In this document: piece after piece, positions 1 through 7,073 of the stretch | Numbering within the stretch: the stretch's first letter is position 1 | How the letters are laid out: the number at the start of each line of letters is the position of its first letter | From: Candidatus Bathyarchaeota archaeon | GTDB lineage: Archaea; Thermoproteota; Bathyarchaeia; Bathyarchaeales; DTEX01 | Length of the DNA: 11,683 nucleotides | NCBI GenBank assembly: GCA_003601695.1 | Contig: PIYH01000079.1 | Span: 1 to 11,683 of the forward strand | Reading direction: 5' to 3' | Translations under genes and position numbers: made by a program | Notes under the pieces: model-generated | The model's input: only the letters and a program-made list of their open reading frames with translations | What the model was told of the DNA's origin: nothing | The model's database searches: none

Positions 1-2
1 TA

Positions 3-488
3 GCAGGAGTCGTAACGATGTACGCGATAAACATCACATCAACAAGAACACAACAAGAAGATCTGAGGTTATCAAAGCAGAAGATCTGGGTATTCGCTAA
101 CGGAACCGCCTACGCCGCTTTCTCAATAGACAACGTTGGAGGAAGAGACGTAATCATAGACAAGATACAGGTTAGAGGCGTTGAAGCTTCCTGGTCCAGC
201 GTCCACTATCTGAGGAGGTCATCCTCCTTCACAGCGTCTCTTAATCCTCCAGCCACAACTGGGCATAACTGGTCATCCTTTACATATGCAACTGGGGAGA
301 CCGCGGGAAGCTTTTCAGCAGCAAGCAGTGATCTTCCATTAGCGTCAGGAGACACCATGGTCATATACATCAAGGATCCCGACAGCATAGGATTGAATGA
401 TATAGGAACAACCGTTGGAATAACAGTGTTCACCGAGAACGCTCAGTACTATGTGGAATGCAACATAGAAACTTCGGTAACGGCGTAA
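3..488 (+). CDS. Pilin/archaellin-like exported protein, 5' partial
   Basis: The frame is open to the left edge of the window. The first ATG (base 18) is probably internal, because the preceding in-frame codons read A-G-V-V-T and continue into M-Y-A-I-N, which looks like the end of a hydrophobic N-terminal helix. Archaeal type IV pilins and archaellins have this layout: a class III signal and hydrophobic helix lying upstream, then a beta-rich head. The visible part, about 160 residues, is rich in Ser, Thr, Ala and Gly with alternating beta-type segments, for example around VFANGTAYAAFSIDNVGG. Counting from the ATG at 18 it has three N-glycosylation sequons (N5-I-T, N28-G-T, N84-W-S), consistent with an extracellular head. 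It ends in TAA and is followed 35 bp later by a T7 tract. I infer a surface filament subunit or related exported protein. The exact family cannot be fixed without the N-terminus, and a generic secreted protein is the alternative. Confidence 0.62.
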   Translation, partial: AGVVTMYAINITSTRTQQEDLRLSKQKIWVFANGTAYAAFSIDNVGGRDVIIDKIQVRGVEASWSSVHYLRRSSSFTASLNPPATTGHNWSSFTYATGETAGSFSAASSDLPLASGDTMVIYIKDPDSIGLNDIGTTVGITVFTENAQYYVECNIETSVTA

Positions 489-522
489 CATAGATAATCC
501 AGCGAAAAACAATACTCTTCCA

Positions 523-529
523 TTTTTTT
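523..529 (+). terminator. T7 tract, probable terminator of the pilin-like gene
   Basis: A run of seven T lies 35 bp after the stop codon of the upstream gene. Archaeal RNA polymerase often terminates at T-rich tracts without a hairpin, and no strong stem precedes this one. The decamer ATTTTTTTGG here recurs after the mannosidase gene at 3392-3401. Confidence 0.5.
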
Positions 530-764
530 GGTGAATCGCATTTATCAATTCAGTATGCTGTATGCAGGCTGAGGATTTCTTCAGTCTCATAAACGTTTCA
601 TTAGTGGCTATCTCTATGTTTTATACAAAACTTCATCCATATGAGTCTTGGTTCCTTAAAAATGCAAGATTGGAGATCGCTTCCTCTATCTCATTGATTA
701 CAAGCCCTTCAAAAGCTTGATAGCGATATGGAAGTTATCGAGTTGACAAAACAGAAGATGAAAA

Positions 765-814
765 AATTAGATACTCTATAAGGCATAATTCCTGTAAAAG
801 AGAAAAATCTAATT
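765..814. repeat. 8-bp inverted repeat flanking the mannosidase promoter
   Basis: AATTAGAT at 765-772 is the exact reverse complement of ATCTAATT at 807-814, with 34 bp between the arms. The arms bracket the TATA-like element and the expected transcription start. They could be paired operator half-sites or a weak stem-loop. AT-rich 8-mers can recur by chance in such DNA. Confidence 0.35.
773..782 (+). promoter_or_regulatory. TATA-like element upstream of beta-mannosidase
   Basis: The stretch ACTCTATAAG is the best TATA-like element near this gene. Initiation about 25 bp downstream, near 803, would leave a leader of about 55 nt to the preferred start at 859. It lies between the arms of the inverted repeat at 765-772 and 807-814. 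The match to the archaeal consensus is only moderate. Confidence 0.33.
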
Positions 815-847
815 AGGAAACTTCGTCATAAATGATTAAGCATTTGT

Positions 848-851
848 GGTG
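848..851 (+). promoter_or_regulatory. Shine-Dalgarno site supporting the mannosidase start at 859
   Basis: GGTG sits 7 nt before the ATG at 859. The upstream in-frame ATG at 832 has only a weak AGG 14 nt before it. This favours the downstream start. Confidence 0.45.
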
Positions 852-858
852 TAACGGC

Positions 859-3351
859 ATGAGTAAAATTGAATTCCCATTAAATGGATTCTGGAGGCTT
901 AAAGGCTTTCCAGATCTCAACGGTGAAGAAGAAGGTGCCTACAAGCCGGAGTATCCAGTTGAGGATTGGCTGACAGCGAAGGTTCCGGGAGTAGTCCATA
1001 TGGATCTAATGGATAACGATGTCATACCGGATCCGTTTAGAGGATTAAATGAGGAAGCTGTCCGCTGGGTAGAAGATGTGGAATGGTGGTATCGGAGGGA
1101 ATTCGAGGTTGACAGAAATATACTGGAAAAAGAGACGATCGAGATATTCTTTGAGGGAATAGACACCTTTGCCTCTATATGGATAAATGGCGAGAAGATA
1201 GGTGAAACGAATAATATGTTCACGCCATGGAGATTCGGTATAAAAGAATTTTTAAAGGAAGGGAAGAACACAATCGCTGTTCAAATAAAGCCGGCCAAAA
1301 AGGTCGCTGAGGAACTGGAGAATAAATATAAAAGTAAATATGGTGTTTTCCACAGCGTCTTCTACACGGCAAGACCATACATAAGGAAGGCTCAATACTC
1401 CTTCGGATGGGATTGGGGACCCAGACTGCCGACAGCTGGCATATGGCGTAGAGTCAAAATCATAGCCTACGATAAAGCCAGACTAGGCTACGTATCGGCG
1501 CTTCCACTTAAAATAATGGGTGAAAAAGCAGTATTGAAATTGACAGCTGAGGTTTATGCGTCTAATAAGGTCGAAGTAGGAGTCAAATTTAAAATAGAGG
1601 GATACGGGCAGAAGATAGAAAAATGGGTGAAGATTGTAGCTGAGAAGGGAAGAAATGATGTGGAGTGCGAGGTTGAGGTTCCGAAGCCGAGATTATGGTG
1701 GCCAAGGGGATACGGGTCTCAAAACCTATACTCGTTAACGGCTGAGCTATACGTTGAAGGCAAGCTTCTAGACAGAGATGAGATGAAGATCGGTATAAGA
1801 AGCGTAGAGCTGATGCAGGAGCCGGATGAAGAGGGAAAAACATTCATCTTCAAGATTAATGGGAAGCCTATCTTCTGTAAGGGAGCCAACTGGATACCGG
1901 CGGACTCCTTTCTGCCAAGGGTATCTAAGCAGCGCTACCGTAGACTTCTAGAATTAGCTGCGGAAGCAGGGATGAATATGCTTAGGATATGGGGAGGAGG
2001 AATCTATGAGGATGATGTATTCTATGAGATCTGCGATGAACTCGGCATCATGATATGGCAAGACTTCATGTATGCATGTGCCGAGTATCCCGAGGAGGAA
2101 TGGTTTCTAGAAGAAGCTGAGAGGGAAGCTGAAGAGGTTGTGAGAAGGCTTAGGAGGCATCCATGTATAGTTCTCTGGTGCGGCAACAATGAGAACCAAT
2201 GTATGTGTCAAACGACATGGCGGGATAGGGAAAGGCTTCTGGGATTGCCAATATATGATGAGATACTTCCTAGAGTATGTAGCAGATTAGATCCTACGAG
2301 ACCCTACTGGCCGAGCAGTCCATATGGAGGTGTGGATCCAAACAGCCCATCGGAAGGGGATAGACATAACTGGGAAGTCTGGAGTGAATGGGTGGACTAT
2401 CCAGCGTATCTAAGGGATAAAGGTCGCTTCATCAGCGAATTCGGATGGCAAGCTCCTCCAAGCCTCGAACTTTTAAAGGAATATATGGAGCCAGGAGATC
2501 TCTATCCACAGAGTAGAAGCATGGAATCTCATAATAAGCAGGTGGGTGGTCAGGAAAGACTATATAGGTTTCTAGCGGCGCACTATCCAGTTCCAGAAGA
2601 TATCAAAAGATTCACACTCTACTGCCAGCTCAACCAGGCTGACGCATTAAAAACAGCTATAGAGTACTGGAGAACGAGGATGTTCAAAACAAGCGGCTGC
2701 ATCATATGGCAGCTAGAGGACTGCTGGCCTGTGACGAGCTGGAGCTTAATAGATTATGAATTAAATCCGAAAGCGTCCTACCACATTGTTAAACGAATCT
2801 TCCAGCAGATAATCTCTCCCTTGATCATAAAGGATGGGAAGGTAAGTGTCTATGTTGTAAATGAGACGGATGAAGAATTAAGGGGGAACCTGAGATTCAG
2901 TGTCATGGACTTCTATGGCGAAACATATTATTCAGAAATCGTGCCAGTCTCCACCTCACCGTATACGTCAAGGCTCATAATTGAGAGAAGCCTAAACAAG
3001 CTTCCACTATCAAGCGACAGAGTTCTATCGGTGATTCTCGAAAGAGATGGAGATGTAATATATGAAGACGTAAAAACTGTTCAGGAACCTAAACACTTAA
3101 AGCTGCCTAAACCAAACATGAAAATTGAAGCCATAAAGTTGGATGTGGCTAAATTCAAGGTTTCAATCAGCTCAGATGTCTATACAAAGGCTGTATGGAT
3201 GAGGCTTGATGGAGTAAGGGCTAGATTCAACGATAACTTCTTTGATATCCTGCCGGGAGGATCAAGGATCATTAAGGTTTCAACGGAGAAGGACATGAGC
3301 CTTTCCGAGTTTAAAAGCCGCCTCAAGATAGAAGCTTACCCATACAATTGA
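859..3351 (+). CDS. GH2-family beta-mannosidase
   Basis: Predicted glycoside hydrolase family 2 beta-mannosidase (EC 3.2.1.25), which removes terminal beta-linked mannose from manno-oligosaccharides or glycan cores by a retaining mechanism. Residue numbers are from the alternative ATG at 832 (839 aa); the preferred ATG at 859 is residue 10 of that reading, has a GGTG Shine-Dalgarno site, and starts close to the family's usual opening (IEFPLNGFWRLK). Order of parts: jelly-roll sugar-binding domain (about 12-215, with FGWDWGPRLPTAGIWR), Ig-like domain (217-325), TIM barrel (326-650), C-terminal beta domains (660-839). The barrel carries RIWGGGIYE, then WCGNNEN with acid/base E454, SEFGWQ with nucleophile E536, and WQLEDCWP at 626-633, all typical of the mannosidase branch rather than beta-galactosidases. 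There is no signal peptide, so it should act on imported oligosaccharides in the cytoplasm. It is intact, and no sugar transporter is visible beside it. Confidence 0.93.
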   Translation: MSKIEFPLNGFWRLKGFPDLNGEEEGAYKPEYPVEDWLTAKVPGVVHMDLMDNDVIPDPFRGLNEEAVRWVEDVEWWYRREFEVDRNILEKETIEIFFEGIDTFASIWINGEKIGETNNMFTPWRFGIKEFLKEGKNTIAVQIKPAKKVAEELENKYKSKYGVFHSVFYTARPYIRKAQYSFGWDWGPRLPTAGIWRRVKIIAYDKARLGYVSALPLKIMGEKAVLKLTAEVYASNKVEVGVKFKIEGYGQKIEKWVKIVAEKGRNDVECEVEVPKPRLWWPRGYGSQNLYSLTAELYVEGKLLDRDEMKIGIRSVELMQEPDEEGKTFIFKINGKPIFCKGANWIPADSFLPRVSKQRYRRLLELAAEAGMNMLRIWGGGIYEDDVFYEICDELGIMIWQDFMYACAEYPEEEWFLEEAEREAEEVVRRLRRHPCIVLWCGNNENQCMCQTTWRDRERLLGLPIYDEILPRVCSRLDPTRPYWPSSPYGGVDPNSPSEGDRHNWEVWSEWVDYPAYLRDKGRFISEFGWQAPPSLELLKEYMEPGDLYPQSRSMESHNKQVGGQERLYRFLAAHYPVPEDIKRFTLYCQLNQADALKTAIEYWRTRMFKTSGCIIWQLEDCWPVTSWSLIDYELNPKASYHIVKRIFQQIISPLIIKDGKVSVYVVNETDEELRGNLRFSVMDFYGETYYSEIVPVSTSPYTSRLIIERSLNKLPLSSDRVLSVILERDGDVIYEDVKTVQEPKHLKLPKPNMKIEAIKLDVAKFKVSISSDVYTKAVWMRLDGVRARFNDNFFDILPGGSRIIKVSTEKDMSLSEFKSRLKIEAYPYN

Positions 3352-3392
3352 GTATATCAGAGTTAATGATTCAATAATCTTGATTTAAAGGA

Positions 3393-3399
3393 TTTTTTT
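3393..3399 (+). terminator. T7 tract, probable terminator of the mannosidase gene
   Basis: Seven consecutive T lie about 41 bp after the mannosidase stop and are followed by more T-rich sequence (around 3417-3422 and 3455-3471). No hairpin is needed for archaeal T-tract termination. Confidence 0.5.
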
Positions 3400-3577
3400 G
3401 GCTTCACTTTACATACCTTTTTAAATTAATTTTCAGCAATCCAAAGATTTATGAATTTTTAATTGTTTTTCCTCCATGGGAACCTTTCATTATGTCCAGC
3501 TTAAAGATAGAGTTGCTTAAGCCTGTCGTCATGAAAGGATTTTATATTTTTCATCTCCTCTCTTCATCAATCAGCAC

Positions 3578-3748
3578 TTATATAGAAAACTTGGAGAGCT
3601 CAGCCGCTCCTAAACCCATCGAAGCCATCTCAACTATCTTTTTCCTGATCGATATTGCCTCTCAGCGGGGATTTTCCGAGTTAATCCCGAGCTGATGAAA
3701 AAGAAGAGGAGTATGATTTAAGATGTAGATGGATATTCCGGTATACTC
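3578..3748 (-). pseudogene. Possible gene remnant with an in-frame TGA
   Basis: On the minus strand one frame runs from just after a TAG at 3749-3751 to a TAA at 3578-3580, interrupted only by a TGA at 3662-3664. The part after the TGA reads like soluble protein (EAISIRKKIVEMASMGLGAA, then ELSKFSI). The part before it includes HQLGINSENPR. There is no start codon with a Shine-Dalgarno site. It may be the decayed end of a lost gene; I do not recognise the family, and chance openness remains possible. Confidence 0.25.
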
Positions 3749-3834
3749 CTAAACTTGACACTGTCTGGCATGCCGTTGCTCATGGAGATCTCCGTCGATA
3801 TCGGTTCTTCCACGTGTATAGCTGGGGAGGTTGG

Positions 3835-4926
3835 CTAGATGGCTGTGAAGCTCTTAACCCTCTTCTCGTCGAGTCTCTTTATGAGTTCAACTACTAGCTT
3901 AACGGCGTTCTCGGCGTCTTCTATGCTGAGGAGTCCAACGTGGCTGTGAATATGCCTTGTGGGAACACCTATCACGACGCTTGGGCATCCTACCCTGTTC
4001 AGGTGGATCTTCCCGGCGTCTGTGCCTCCGCGGGCGACATGTGAGAGCTGAAGTGGAACCCCTATATCTTCTGCTGTTTTTATCACAAATTCCTTAAGCG
4101 GCTGATTTGGAATCATGCTTCCATCAAAGGTCACGAGGCTTGGACCCTTACCCAACCTAGTGGGCGCCTTAGGTGGTTCTATGCCAGGTACATCCCCGGA
4201 TATATCTACCTCAAGCACTATGCCCACGTCTGGATCTACTAGGTGGGCGACTGTCTGTGCGCCCCTAAGCCCAACCTCCTCTTGGACTGTTGCGGCTCCA
4301 TAGACGGTGTTTGGATGATCTGTCCCTTCCTCCTTTATTCTCCGAATAGTCTCCATCATGATGAATGCTCCTATGCGGTCATCGAAAGCCTTGCCCATCG
4401 CTATTTTTCCATTCCGAAGCAGAGAGAATGGGGACCATGGAACAACTGGGTCGCCTATTTTAACACCCATCTCTTCAGCCTCTTCCTTGGAAGATGCCCC
4501 TATATCGATGTACATCTTATCCTTCGTAACTAGCTTCTTCCTCTCCTCAGCGGTTAAGATGTGCGGAGGCTTAGCTGCTATGACTCCCATCAAGTCGCCC
4601 TTCGACGTTCTGACTACAACTCTCTGAGATAGGAGAACCTGATCCCACCAGCCTCCGAGCGGATTGAACGTTAGGAAACCAGTCTTCTCATCTATGCCGG
4701 AGACGACGAAGCCGACTTCATCTATGTGTCCCGCTAGGAGAACGTGCGGTCTCTCCTTGTCTCCCTTCAAGACGTAGACTAGGGAGCCGAGCTTATCGGA
4801 TAGTATCTCATCAGCGTATTCCTTCATGTAATCCCTTACTATACGTGCTGTTTCCCTCTCAAATCCTGACGGTCCGAAGGATTCTGTCATTCGTTTAAGA
4901 ACGGATAGAGCCTTCTCGTCGAACAT
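3835..4926 (-). CDS. M42-family metallo-aminopeptidase (TET/FrvX type)
   Basis: Predicted cytoplasmic dimetal aminopeptidase of family M42, related to archaeal TET peptidases, which form large hollow particles that shorten peptides from the N-terminus. Numbering from the chosen start (363 aa): AGHIDEVGF gives metal ligand H67 and catalytic D69; AFDDRIGA gives bridging D182; VQEEVGLRGA gives catalytic E216 and ligand E217; LEVD gives D241; RHIHSHVG gives H327. All five ligands and both catalytic residues are therefore present and the length is normal. An ATG at 4941 overlaps the upstream stop as ATGA, but its GGAG abuts it. The ATG at 4926 has GAGGGTGA five nt upstream and is preferred. It is the third gene of the nadE-aminotransferase-M42 unit. 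Some M42 proteins are annotated as endoglucanases, which nothing here supports. Confidence 0.9.
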   Translation of the reverse strand: MFDEKALSVLKRMTESFGPSGFERETARIVRDYMKEYADEILSDKLGSLVYVLKGDKERPHVLLAGHIDEVGFVVSGIDEKTGFLTFNPLGGWWDQVLLSQRVVVRTSKGDLMGVIAAKPPHILTAEERKKLVTKDKMYIDIGASSKEEAEEMGVKIGDPVVPWSPFSLLRNGKIAMGKAFDDRIGAFIMMETIRRIKEEGTDHPNTVYGAATVQEEVGLRGAQTVAHLVDPDVGIVLEVDISGDVPGIEPPKAPTRLGKGPSLVTFDGSMIPNQPLKEFVIKTAEDIGVPLQLSHVARGGTDAGKIHLNRVGCPSVVIGVPTRHIHSHVGLLSIEDAENAVKLVVELIKRLDEKRVKSFTAI

Positions 4927-4931
4927 GTAAT

Positions 4932-4939
4932 TCACCCTC
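4932..4939 (-). promoter_or_regulatory. Shine-Dalgarno site deciding the M42 start
   Basis: GAGGGTGA on the minus strand lies 5 nt before the ATG at 4926 and overlaps the end of the upstream aminotransferase gene. It supports coupled translation and argues against the ATG at 4941. Confidence 0.6.
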
Positions 4940-6104
4940 ATCTCCTTATATTCTCTACAAACTCCTTAATTCTTTCTACGCTCTCAGCGATCACTTCTAT
5001 CTTATTCGCATATGAAATTCTGATATGTCCCTCCCCACATCTTCCGAAGACGCTTCCAGGAGTAGTTGAAACCCCAGCTTCTTCCAGTAGGCGCATACAG
5101 AATTCGAAGCTTGGAATTTCTAGGCTTGATATGTCTGGGAAGATGTAGAAGGCTCCCTTAGGCTTAACACATCGAATTCCCTCAATCTTGTTTATCCTAT
5201 CAACTATGAAGCGTCTTCTCCGGTCATATTCTCTGACCATCTCCTCAACGCAGCTCTGTGAACTTCTGAGAGCAGCTATTCCAGCCTTCTGAACGAAGCT
5301 AACTGGACATGTTGTCGTGGACTGCTGGATGCGATTCATCGACTCGATTATCTCTCTATTTGCAACCGCATATCCCAACCTCCATCCGGTCATAGCGTAG
5401 GCTTTGCTGAAGCCATTAACGATTATTGTTCGCTCCCTTCCCTCCGCGAAGGAAGCCGGGCTTACGGGCTTAACTCCGTCATAGACTATTCTGTCGTATA
5501 TCTCATCTGAGAGTATCAGTAGGTCGTTATCAGCCGCTATATCCACGATAGCCTTAACCTCTCCGCGGCTTAGAACTCCGCCTGTCGGGTTATTCGGAGA
5601 CGCCGTGAGGATCATGCTTGTCTTATCGGTGACCGCCATCTTAAGGCTCTCTTCATCCAATCTATAATCGTCCCCGCATGGAATCTCGATAGCCTCAGCC
5701 TCAGCTATCTCAACGCATTGAAAGTGAGTTGGCCATGTCGGAGAGAGAACAAGCACTTCGTCGCCGGGATCTAGGGTGGAGAGAGCTGCGGCGTATATCG
5801 CATGCTTTGCCCCCAGCGTTACAAGGATCTCATTCTCGGGATCGGCGTCTATCCCTCTTCCCTTAAGGTCTTCGGATATGGCTTCTCTAAGCTCTAATAG
5901 GCCGCGGCTTGAAGTGTAATGTGTGAATCCTTCCTCTATGGCCTTAACGGCTACTTCCCTTATATGCTTTGGAGTGGCGAAGTCCGGTTCGCCCATATCT
6001 AAGTGATAGACTCTCCGTCCCTTACGCTCTAGCTCCCGCGCCCTCTCAGCCATAGCTATAGTTCCCGAAGGCTTGATACGTTTCATCCTTTTAGCAACCT
6101 TCAT
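4938..6104 (-). CDS. PLP-dependent class I/II aminotransferase (aspartate aminotransferase-like)
   Basis: Predicted fold-type I PLP enzyme that transfers an amino group between an amino acid and a 2-oxoacid, most likely with aspartate or a related amino acid and 2-oxoglutarate. Numbering from the chosen start (388 aa): IKPSGTIAMAERA and LDMGEPDFATP near the N-terminus are typical of the I-gamma archaeal/bacterial AspC group. SPNNPTGG holds the PLP-contacting N172, SDEIYD holds D200 and Y203, FSKAYAMTGWR holds the Schiff-base lysine K234, and HIRISYA holds R362, which binds the substrate carboxylate. The ATG at 6104 has GGTG 5 nt upstream and a family-like start (MKVAKRMKRIKPSG). An ATG at 6122 is possible but would add six atypical residues. 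It is the middle gene of a minus-strand unit, 80 bp after nadE. Amino-acid preference cannot be read from sequence, and alanine or aromatic substrates are alternatives. Confidence 0.9.
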   Translation of the reverse strand: MKVAKRMKRIKPSGTIAMAERARELERKGRRVYHLDMGEPDFATPKHIREVAVKAIEEGFTHYTSSRGLLELREAISEDLKGRGIDADPENEILVTLGAKHAIYAAALSTLDPGDEVLVLSPTWPTHFQCVEIAEAEAIEIPCGDDYRLDEESLKMAVTDKTSMILTASPNNPTGGVLSRGEVKAIVDIAADNDLLILSDEIYDRIVYDGVKPVSPASFAEGRERTIIVNGFSKAYAMTGWRLGYAVANREIIESMNRIQQSTTTCPVSFVQKAGIAALRSSQSCVEEMVREYDRRRRFIVDRINKIEGIRCVKPKGAFYIFPDISSLEIPSFEFCMRLLEEAGVSTTPGSVFGRCGEGHIRISYANKIEVIAESVERIKEFVENIRR

Positions 6105-6109
6105 AAAGA

Positions 6110-6113
6110 CACC
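6110..6113 (-). promoter_or_regulatory. Shine-Dalgarno site supporting the aminotransferase start at 6104
   Basis: GGTG on the minus strand lies 5 nt before the ATG at 6104. It falls inside the first codons of the longer alternative that begins at 6122. Confidence 0.45.
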
Positions 6114-6184
6114 ACATAACATCCAGTCTTGAGAACACTATATTTCAGCTTATCTCCCAAATATGTTCTTCAGATAGTCTGGAA

Positions 6185-6973
6185 TTATCCTGGGCGGAAG
6201 CCTTTATGCCTTGAATTCTCAAACCTAGACTTTACGTCAAGAATTATATTAAGCGGGACTGAAGTCTCCCTACTCACTTCTTCAGGAGTCAACCTATACT
6301 TGAAGAGTCCGAGAAGCACGGGATCCAATTCTTCATAGTCGATTGGAATCTCATCCAGCAGTCTATGACCCGGATACAGCTGTGGACTACTTGGTTTTGA
6401 GGCTATCCTGGAGGGAATTCCGAGATGTCTAGATATTTCCCTCACCTGAGTCTTGTATAAATGGGCTATAGGCAGGAAGTCTGCTGCTCCGTCTCCATAC
6501 TTCGTGAAGAAGCCTATCAGCAGCTCGCTTAGGTCGCTGGTTCCTGCGACGAGCATGCTACGGGCATTCGCAAAGAAGTATAGGGTGATCATACGTATTC
6601 TCGCCCTTAAATTTGCAAAGGGCATCTTCATTTTGGGATCGCTCTTCCGAGCTCCTATGGCTTTTGAGAATGAATCGACTATGCCGCTGATATTCACTCT
6701 TAACGTCTCGATTCCCAGCATCTCCGCTAGGCTATAGGCATCTTTAACATCCTCTTCAGGCGTAAAATATGTTGGCATCAGAACTCCTAGAATTTTCTCC
6801 GCTCCTAAGGCTTGGACGCAAAGTGTGGCGGCGAGGGAACTATCTACTCCTCCGCTTAAGCCTAAAACGACTCCTGAGACCCCTGATTCTTTGAAGATGT
6901 CACGTATAAAATTGACAGTATCCTCAATAGTCTTCTCAAAATTAAGAGATAACAGCTCTTCGCGGAGGTTCAA
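6185..6973 (-). CDS. nadE: Ammonia-dependent NAD+ synthetase
   Basis: Predicted NH3-dependent NAD+ synthase (EC 6.3.1.5), the last step of NAD+ synthesis: ATP adenylates nicotinic acid adenine dinucleotide, then ammonia displaces AMP. The 262 residues are a complete single-domain enzyme of usual length with no glutaminase domain. The ATP pyrophosphatase P-loop SGGVDSS is at 40-46. GTSDLSELLIGFFTKYGDGA (144-163) and DFLPIAHLYKTQV (165-177) are the conserved NadE core, followed by ASKPSSPQLYPG (191-202) and DYEELDPVL. The C-terminus has RHKGFRPG, close to the usual RHK ending. Translation is inferred to start at TTG 6973, with a clear GGTGA 7 nt upstream and no nearer ATG in frame. It is the first gene of the nadE-aminotransferase-M42 unit and diverges from the PqqD-like gene. 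Confidence 0.94.
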   Translation of the reverse strand: MNLREELLSLNFEKTIEDTVNFIRDIFKESGVSGVVLGLSGGVDSSLAATLCVQALGAEKILGVLMPTYFTPEEDVKDAYSLAEMLGIETLRVNISGIVDSFSKAIGARKSDPKMKMPFANLRARIRMITLYFFANARSMLVAGTSDLSELLIGFFTKYGDGAADFLPIAHLYKTQVREISRHLGIPSRIASKPSSPQLYPGHRLLDEIPIDYEELDPVLLGLFKYRLTPEEVSRETSVPLNIILDVKSRFENSRHKGFRPG

Positions 6974-6980
6974 AAAGTCT

Positions 6981-6985
6981 TCACC
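6981..6985 (-). promoter_or_regulatory. nadE: Shine-Dalgarno site for the TTG start of nadE
   Basis: GGTGA on the minus strand lies 7 nt before TTG 6973. It is the main evidence for a non-ATG start. Confidence 0.65.
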
Positions 6986-7033
6986 ATAGATACGGAAGCC
7001 GCCTCTCCTCTTAAAAGTTTTGATTCATCTTCT

Positions 7034-7043
7034 CATATACTTA
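7034..7043 (-). promoter_or_regulatory. Candidate TATA box of the nadE unit
   Basis: On the minus strand this reads TAAGTATATG. Initiation about 25 nt downstream would be near 7011 and give a leader of about 38 nt containing the GGTGA site. The adjacent T/A-rich stretch at 7041-7053 reads TTTAAAAACTTAA on this strand and is an alternative. Confidence 0.38.
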
Positions 7044-7045
7044 AG

Positions 7046-7053
7046 TTTTTAAA
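7046..7053 (+). promoter_or_regulatory. TATA box of the PqqD-like gene, leaderless spacing
   Basis: TTTTTAAA is centred about 25 bp before the ATG at 7074. In archaea this places the transcription start at or next to the A of the start codon. The absence of a Shine-Dalgarno site before 7074 agrees with a leaderless mRNA. Confidence 0.52.
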
Positions 7054-7073
7054 GGCTGAAGTTCCTTTTTATT

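Larger units (their letters stand above)
489..831. other. Intergenic region with a doubtful short frame
   Basis: This 343-bp stretch holds the T7 tract above and the promoter area of the mannosidase gene. One plus-strand reading frame from ATG 562 to TGA 720 would encode 52 residues (start MQAEDFFSLI, then a hydrophobic segment and a HPYESWF stretch). It has no recognisable Shine-Dalgarno site or family resemblance, so I do not call it a gene. It may be a remnant of a membrane protein or chance. Confidence 0.4.
3352..3834. other. Long spacer with degraded reading frames
   Basis: This 483-bp stretch lies between the convergent mannosidase and M42 genes. Its first 120 bp are AT-rich with several T tracts. 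The rest contains coding-like fragments but no intact gene. A 67-codon plus-strand frame at 3492-3695 has no Shine-Dalgarno site and composition unlike the neighbours, and I take it as the shadow of the minus-strand fragment at 3578-3748. After the M42 stop, its frame also runs open for a further 39 codons on the minus strand, without similarity that I recognise. Confidence 0.5.

Noticed and set aside
3492..3695. 67-codon plus-strand frame
   Set aside because: No Shine-Dalgarno site, TATA box or family resemblance; it lies opposite coding-like minus-strand sequence.
3784..3793. Palindrome GGAGATCTCC
   Set aside because: A single 10-bp palindrome in a spacer between converging genes, with no promoter context; expected by chance at this length.
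3718..3837. Open frame of 39 codons after the TAG stop of the M42 gene, which could suggest pyrrolysine readthrough
   Set aside because: The M42 protein already has its normal length and full motif set before the TAG. A similar open run follows the TAA of the transglutaminase-like gene, so open downstream frames are not special here.
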